DNA of 64,000 bases from Brooklawnia sp032229645 (GTDB lineage: Bacteria > Actinomycetota > Actinomycetes > Propionibacteriales > Propionibacteriaceae), in the NCBI GenBank assembly GCA_963722295.1, contig CAVRLB010000001.1, positions 1,109,943 to 1,173,942 of the forward strand, written 5' to 3'. The notes beneath the pieces were generated by a model. That model was not told where the DNA came from. It saw nothing but the letters and a program-made list of their open reading frames with translations, and did no database searches. This document shows, one piece after another, positions 59,583 through 64,000 of this stretch. Position 1 is the first letter of the stretch. Every line of letters starts with the position of its first letter. The translations under genes were made by a program, and so were the position numbers.

Positions 59583-61067
59583 TTACCGGTCCGGTGATTC
59601 CCAGATGGTGCCCAGCCGATGAACCTTCAGACTGTTTACCGTCGTCAGACCCGATTCCGAGCAGAGGACGAGGGCTCGCGGCCCTTCGTCGGGGAAGCTG
59701 TTCGAGGTGATCGATTCGGCCCCGTCATTGATGAAGACCTCGACCATTCCGCGGTCGACCAGCACGCGCAGCTTGAGCCGACTGCCGCCCTCGTACGGCG
59801 CGGCGCGGTAGCCGCGGTCACCATTGCCGACCAGCCGCCGGTCGAGCGAGACACGCCCCGCCAGGTCGTCGTAGGCCACGTAGGTGTGGCCACCGCCCGG
59901 GGTGCTGTGCACCATCAGGCCAACACGCTCTGCCGATGTTGCAGCTAGGTCGACCTCAAGCTCGATCTCGACGGCGTCTCCGTCGGCCAGGAGTACCTTG
60001 TCCTGGTTCTCCCCAAGCTGGAAAGCCCCGAAATCGATGGTCTCGGTGCGCAGCTTGTCGATCTCGGCGATCGGGTAGCTGCGCAGGTGGTTGTTCTCGT
60101 CCAATGTGAGTTCACGCGGCACGGTGAACTGGCCGCACCAGCCGTCGGCCGCCTGCGTGGCGATCGGCATCGTGAACGATCCCAACCAGCCGTACTGGAT
60201 GCGGCGGCCGTCCGGGGCCTCGAACGACTGCGGAGCGTAGAACTGGTGTCCCCAGTCGATCGTCCGATAGTCGGCGATCTGCTCGAAGGCACCGCCCGGT
60301 TCCCAGGTGCCCACCACATAGCCCGCGTTGTGCCCGTTACGCGACACATAGCGTTCTGGCTTGGTACCCATCGGGCAATAGGTGATGACCCACTTATCGC
60401 CCAGTTGGAACATGTCCGGGCATTCCAGCATGAAGACCCGGGGGTCGGGATCGGTGAAGAGCACCCGATCGAATTCCCAGTTCTTCATATCGGTCGAGGT
60501 ATAGAGCCAGACCTGACCGCGGTTCTCCGCCGAGCAAGCGCCGAAGACCATGAACCAGGTATCGCCCATCCGCCAGACCTTGGGGTCACGGAAGTGCAGC
60601 AGGCCGTCGGGGCATTCGACGATGACACCCTGCTTGTCGAAGGTGATGCCGTCGTCCGAGATGGCCATGCACTGCACTTGCAGGTTGCCTTCGTCCTCGT
60701 TGACGCCGTTGCGCCAGCGATGACCGGTGAAGTAGGCGACCAGTTGGCCATCGTCCGAGACGACCGCGGAGCCGGAGAAAACGCCATCACGGTCGGCCTC
60801 AACCGAGGGCGCCATCGCGATCGGTTCGCGACGCCAGGTGATCATGTCCTCGGACGAGACGTGTCCCCAGTGCATCGGCCCCCACTGGGTGCCGAACGGA
60901 TGATGCTGGAAGTAGACCTGATACCGCCCATTGAAATACGACAGGCCATTCGGGTCGTTGATCCAGCCCGCCTTGCCGGCGATGTGGAAGGTGGGGTACC
61001 AGCGGTCGTTGCGATCTTCGAGCAGCTTGGCCACGCCGGCTTCGGCGCGCTCGAGTTGTTCTTTCAT
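59583..61067 (-). CDS. GH32 beta-fructofuranosidase (sucrose/fructan hydrolase)
   Basis: A 494-residue glycoside hydrolase. WINDPNG (nucleophile Asp38), HFRDPKV (Asp161 as transition-state stabiliser) and ECPD (acid/base Glu215) lie in the N-terminal five-bladed propeller. The C-terminal beta-sandwich follows from about 340 (DGDAVEIELEVDL, GMVEVFINDG). No signal peptide, so it is cytoplasmic and acts on sucrose or short fructans imported intact by the MFS symporter encoded just upstream. The gap to that gene is 31 bases. Confidence 0.93.
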   Translation of the reverse strand: MKEQLERAEAGVAKLLEDRNDRWYPTFHIAGKAGWINDPNGLSYFNGRYQVYFQHHPFGTQWGPMHWGHVSSEDMITWRREPIAMAPSVEADRDGVFSGSAVVSDDGQLVAYFTGHRWRNGVNEDEGNLQVQCMAISDDGITFDKQGVIVECPDGLLHFRDPKVWRMGDTWFMVFGACSAENRGQVWLYTSTDMKNWEFDRVLFTDPDPRVFMLECPDMFQLGDKWVITYCPMGTKPERYVSRNGHNAGYVVGTWEPGGAFEQIADYRTIDWGHQFYAPQSFEAPDGRRIQYGWLGSFTMPIATQAADGWCGQFTVPRELTLDENNHLRSYPIAEIDKLRTETIDFGAFQLGENQDKVLLADGDAVEIELEVDLAATSAERVGLMVHSTPGGGHTYVAYDDLAGRVSLDRRLVGNGDRGYRAAPYEGGSRLKLRVLVDRGMVEVFINDGAESITSNSFPDEGPRALVLCSESGLTTVNSLKVHRLGTIWESPDR

Positions 61068-61098
61068 CGTGAGCTACCTCTCGTCGTTGTCGGTGATG

Positions 61099-62409
61099 TC
61101 ACTTGTCGGAGGGCTCTGCCGTGGCTATGACCGCGGCCTGCCCATCGCGGACGAATGCGTCGCCAAGGACTTGTTGATCGTCCTTCTTGAGGGTGAAGAA
61201 GGCGTAGACACCGGCGAGCAGCACAATGCCGGAGATCACCAAGAATGTCGGCTGGTAGCCGATCGAGTCGCGCAGCATGCCGAGCGGGCGGGACAAGATG
61301 ACATTGCCGATCTGAGCCGAGATCTGGAAACCGACCATGTACAAGGTGGCCGACAGCGCCGGATTGAAGTGCAGCGTGAAGTAACGGAAGATCGGCAGGA
61401 TGAACAGCGGCACCTCGAGGGCGTGCAGCATCTTGACCGCGGAGACGGCGATCGGGTCGGTCAGCATGCCGCAGCCGAAGATGCGGACGGTCATCACGCT
61501 CACGCCGAGCAGCAAGGTATTGCGGACGCCAATCTTGCGCATGATGATCGGGACGACACCCATCATCGCGGCTTCGCAGAAGACCTGGACGGCGTTGAGG
61601 ACGCCGTAGACCTGCTCGCCTTGAGCCTTGGTGGCGAACAGACCCGTGTAGAAGTCGGGGAACATCTGCTGGTCGAAGACCGTGTAGAACGTCCACGAGA
61701 AGATAACGAAGACGATGATCAGCCACAGTGACGGCATCTTGAGCAATCCGACCATCTCGCGAATGCCGGGCTGGGTGAGTTCGGCCACCGACCCGTCATG
61801 ATGATCGGCCTTGGCGGGCTTCCAGAAGAGCTGGATCAGCAGCAGCGCGATGCCGAGGACCGTGCCCATGATGAAGTTCAGGTGTGGGTTGATGGTGAAC
61901 AGGAAGCCTGCCACCAGCGCCACAATCGCGTATCCGAACGACCCCCACATCCGGGCCTGGCCGTACTCGAAGTTGGTGCGGCGGCTCATGCGTTCAGCGA
62001 AGGCCTCGAGCAGCCCGACTCCGGCCATGAAGCCTGCGGACAGCACGACGGATCCGACGATCACGCCGACCATGAAGGAGTTCTTCAGCAGCGGCTCGTA
62101 GACGAAGATCACGAACGGCGCCACGCAAGAAGCGATGATGCCGATGAGGATGGTGAGATGACGCTTGAGTCCCAGCCGGTCCTGCGTCGTGCCGTAGACG
62201 AACATCAGGATCAAGGTGACGAGCGAGTTCACCGAGTAGACAGTGCCAATATCGGCACCGTTGAGTCCCAGACCGCCGTCCGCGGTGTCCTTCGCCAGCC
62301 AGAGCTGGAAGAACGACCACCAGATGCCCCACGACATGAAGAAGAGGAGCAAGGTCAGGGAACTGTAGAGGTATGACGGGTTCTTGAGGGACTTCGTAAA
62401 GCTGGCCAC
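61099..62409 (-). CDS. MFS oligosaccharide:H+ symporter (LacY/CscB family)
   Basis: About 436 residues from a GTG at 62409 with GGAGGGGGA ahead; the frame is open to 62508 but the extra part crosses the operator region. SLTLLLFFMSWGIWWSFFQLWL starts the first helix, and SAGFMAGVGLLEAFAERMSRRTNFEYGQARMWGSFG (read in parts) is the OHS-family loop. Twelve helices are expected. Its substrate is likely sucrose or a fructo-oligosaccharide, given the GH32 enzyme encoded downstream. Confidence 0.88.
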   Translation of the reverse strand: MASFTKSLKNPSYLYSSLTLLLFFMSWGIWWSFFQLWLAKDTADGGLGLNGADIGTVYSVNSLVTLILMFVYGTTQDRLGLKRHLTILIGIIASCVAPFVIFVYEPLLKNSFMVGVIVGSVVLSAGFMAGVGLLEAFAERMSRRTNFEYGQARMWGSFGYAIVALVAGFLFTINPHLNFIMGTVLGIALLLIQLFWKPAKADHHDGSVAELTQPGIREMVGLLKMPSLWLIIVFVIFSWTFYTVFDQQMFPDFYTGLFATKAQGEQVYGVLNAVQVFCEAAMMGVVPIIMRKIGVRNTLLLGVSVMTVRIFGCGMLTDPIAVSAVKMLHALEVPLFILPIFRYFTLHFNPALSATLYMVGFQISAQIGNVILSRPLGMLRDSIGYQPTFLVISGIVLLAGVYAFFTLKKDDQQVLGDAFVRDGQAAVIATAEPSDK

Positions 62410-62441
62410 TTTGCCTGTCCCCCTCCTTTCGTGGAGTGGTG

Positions 62442-62458
62442 CTGCGTGAAACACGCAG
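62442..62458. promoter_or_regulatory. 7-bp inverted repeat in leader of symporter mRNA
   Basis: CTGCGTG-AAA-CACGCAG, perfect, lies between the operator and the ribosome site of the symporter gene. It may be a second protein-binding site or an mRNA hairpin. Confidence 0.5.
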
Positions 62459-62466
62459 TCAGATGC

Positions 62467-62484
62467 TGCTATAACGTTATAGCA
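62467..62484. promoter_or_regulatory. Perfect 18-bp LacI-type operator
   Basis: TGCTATAACGTTATAGCA is fully palindromic with the central AACGTT expected for LacI-family operators, 58 bases upstream of the symporter start and downstream of the LacI gene. It probably overlaps the promoter and mediates repression of the symporter-GH32 pair. Confidence 0.85.
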
Positions 62485-62602
62485 ATTGACAGCGTAGCAG
62501 ACTCGCACCGGTGTTGGAAATAGGATTGTGATGCCGAATTAGGCGTTCTTCACCGGATCAACCGAGCGGAGACTCAGATCGACCGGAGAACCGCTGGCGG
62601 GG

Positions 62603-63640
62603 TCAGGCGAGCGTGGCGACCGAGTTGCGCTCGACCAACGGCATTGGTACCAGTATCTCCTCGCAGGCGTCGTCCGACCCTGCTTCGACCGGTCGGCCGA
62701 TCTGCCGCAAGAGGCGGTCGGCCGCAACTCGACCCATATCGAGATAAGGGAGCCGCATCGTGGTGATCTGTGGACGCACGTAACTCGCCAGCTGTTCGTC
62801 GTCGAAGGAAAGCACCGAGATGTCGTCGGGGATCTTCAGTCCGCGCTCTTGGGCGGCCCAGTAAACACCGAAGGCAATGCGATCGTTGGCCGCAATGATG
62901 GCGGTGGCCTCGCCTTGGTCGAAGATTTGGGCAGCTGCGCGGTCACCGAGTTCCGGTTCCCAGTCGACTCCCCCAACTTCGCAGACGAAGCTCAACCCGG
63001 CATTGGCCATCGCAGTGTCGATGCCGGCGAGGCGTCGTCCGATCGTCCACGACACGTGCGGATCAAGATGCTCGGGGGCGCGGCCGATCAAGGCGATCTT
63101 GCGATGGCCATGGGCGACGAGATACTCGACCGCGTCGATGCCGGCGCGATATTCGTCCGGGAGTACGGAGGCGAAGCCGTGCACTTTGCCGTTCACAATG
63201 ATGATGGGCAGCCCGCCGGCGTCACCGGGCAACTCGATCAGGCGCGAGCGCATCATCCCAATCAGAATGCCGTCGATATGGCGGGTGCGCATCAGCCGGA
63301 TAGCGTTCTCGACACGACGAGGCTGATTGTCAGTTTCGGCCATCAGCACCGCGTGACTGCTGAGCTCGGCGGCATCGAGAATGCCGCGCACCATTGCCGA
63401 GGCGTAACGGGTGACGGTGACTTCGTCGGAGATGAAGCCGAGCGCCTCGGAGCGGCCGGTGCGCAGGCCTCGCGCGGTGCGGTCGGGCGCATAGCCGAGA
63501 TCTTTGGCAACTCGACGCACGCGCGCTGCGGTCGCTTCGGGGATGCGGGAGCCGGGCCGGTCGTTGAGCACCATGCTCACCGTGGATGTGGACAGGCCAG
63601 CGCTCGCGGCAACGTCTGCCAATGTGATCCGCTTCGCCAA
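62603..63640 (-). CDS. LacI-family regulator of the sucrose/fructan cluster
   Basis: About 345 residues. The helix-turn-helix is ITLADVAASAGLSTSTVSMVLN, with the hinge RTARGLRTGRSEALGFI and the effector domain to the C-terminal PMPLVERNSVATLA. A TTG at 63640 with GGGGGA 7 bases ahead is the best start; the frame is open to 63760 with ATG codons at 63760 and 63718. It is in the same direction as the symporter and most likely binds the 18-bp palindrome that lies between them. Confidence 0.88.
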   Translation of the reverse strand: MAKRITLADVAASAGLSTSTVSMVLNDRPGSRIPEATAARVRRVAKDLGYAPDRTARGLRTGRSEALGFISDEVTVTRYASAMVRGILDAAELSSHAVLMAETDNQPRRVENAIRLMRTRHIDGILIGMMRSRLIELPGDAGGLPIIIVNGKVHGFASVLPDEYRAGIDAVEYLVAHGHRKIALIGRAPEHLDPHVSWTIGRRLAGIDTAMANAGLSFVCEVGGVDWEPELGDRAAAQIFDQGEATAIIAANDRIAFGVYWAAQERGLKIPDDISVLSFDDEQLASYVRPQITTMRLPYLDMGRVAADRLLRQIGRPVEAGSDDACEEILVPMPLVERNSVATLA

Positions 63641-63903
63641 CGCCTTGTCCCCCGTTCCGGGGCCAATGCTAGTGGACGCGGACAACTCCCGTGTTACAAG
63701 GTTGCCAAGCCCTTCCATTCTCCGCGGTCGGCCCAGACGCGCCGCCGCTCGGAGGTTCAACTCGGCAATTCTCGTAGTCTCACCTAGTCGGATCGGCTTT
63801 CGAGACCTTGGCGGACGATGGGCTAGGGTCGGGTTTTACCGAAATGCCATCGGGGCGCTACACTAGTCGGGCTGCCTGCTTCGGGTCCCCGAACGGCTGG
63901 CAT

Positions 63904-63980
63904 GGTGGATGTAGCTCAGTTGGTAGAGCTCCTGGTTGTGGTCCAGGTGGCCGCGGGTTCAAGTCCCGTCATCCACCCCA
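63904..63980 (+). tRNA. tRNA-His(GTG)
   Basis: Cloverleaf with an extra G at position -1 (63904) typical of tRNA-His: acceptor GTGGATG/CATCCAC, D-arm GCTCAGTTGGTAGAGC, anticodon loop GTTGTGGT region (GTG), T-arm GCGGGTTCAAGTCCCGT, discriminator C and encoded CCA. A -10-like TACACT lies about 40 bases upstream. Confidence 0.96.
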
Positions 63981-64000
63981 AACGGGTCAGGTTTGAACTC

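Noticed and set aside
1..64000. CRISPR arrays, toxin-antitoxin pairs, phage defence operons
   Set aside because: No regular spacer-repeat series and no recognisable defence protein set was found; the NERD protein and the GTPases alone are not enough.

Overview
The window reads as a chromosomal segment of a high-G+C Gram-positive bacterium (Actinobacteria), possibly a Propionibacteriaceae-like heterotroph. The support is indirect: GC-rich coding sequence, many GTG/TTG starts, four-base ATGA overlaps inside operons, the actinobacterial GNGE-type RpiB, a DsbA-like protein of the mycothiol-associated Rv2466c type, and a phosphatase of the MSMEG_4193 type. No rRNA, CRISPR array, phage or integrase gene was seen. 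The species cannot be named from the sequence alone.

Layout. 1-2750: the 5' part of eutB and an ethanolamine permease, both minus strand. 3163-3236: tRNA-Gly(TCC). 3239-13366: a catabolic island bounded by two near-identical 190-bp direct repeats. It holds a mannose-family PTS (EIIC, EIID, EIIA, EIIB), an RPE/AlsE-type epimerase, two GatD-like zinc dehydrogenases, a SIS isomerase, a small membrane TPR protein and a histidine phosphatase. A divergent ROK repressor follows, then two internally deleted transposase relics. 13298-14797: a LuxR-type regulator whose 3' end lies in the right repeat. 15071-22715: a second cluster with an SDR, a tagatose/psicose-epimerase-like protein, a split transketolase, a zinc dehydrogenase, a GPH-type transporter and a divergent LacI regulator.

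22756-31164 is mostly housekeeping: tRNA-Pro, rpiB, ligA, a NERD protein, a DsbA-like protein, pepN and pyrC. 31206-38219 is a hexuronate region: uxuB-like, uxaC, a LarA-family nickel epimerase homologue, a LacI regulator and gnd. Together these suggest glucuronate -> fructuronate -> mannonate -> gluconate -> 6-phosphogluconate -> ribulose 5-phosphate. 38391-44629: a thioesterase, an acyl-CoA ligase, a MarR regulator and a large FAD/Fe-S oxidase. 44767-51034: a sugar or polyol dehydrogenase pair and an ABC importer without its own ATPase, with a GntR regulator whose gene and target promoter carry two perfect CAGATC-N3-GATCTG palindromes.

51072-58548: a frameshifted ettA, ssb, a pair of dynamin-like GTPases and a PrsW-family membrane protease. 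58631-63980: tRNA-Arg, orn, a sucrose/fructan cluster (GH32 enzyme, MFS symporter, LacI regulator, perfect 18-bp operator palindrome) and tRNA-His.

The theme is several independently regulated carbohydrate modules between housekeeping genes and tRNAs. The parts most likely to hold undescribed biochemistry are the PTS island, the transketolase cluster that lacks a kinase, and the LarA-containing hexuronate route.
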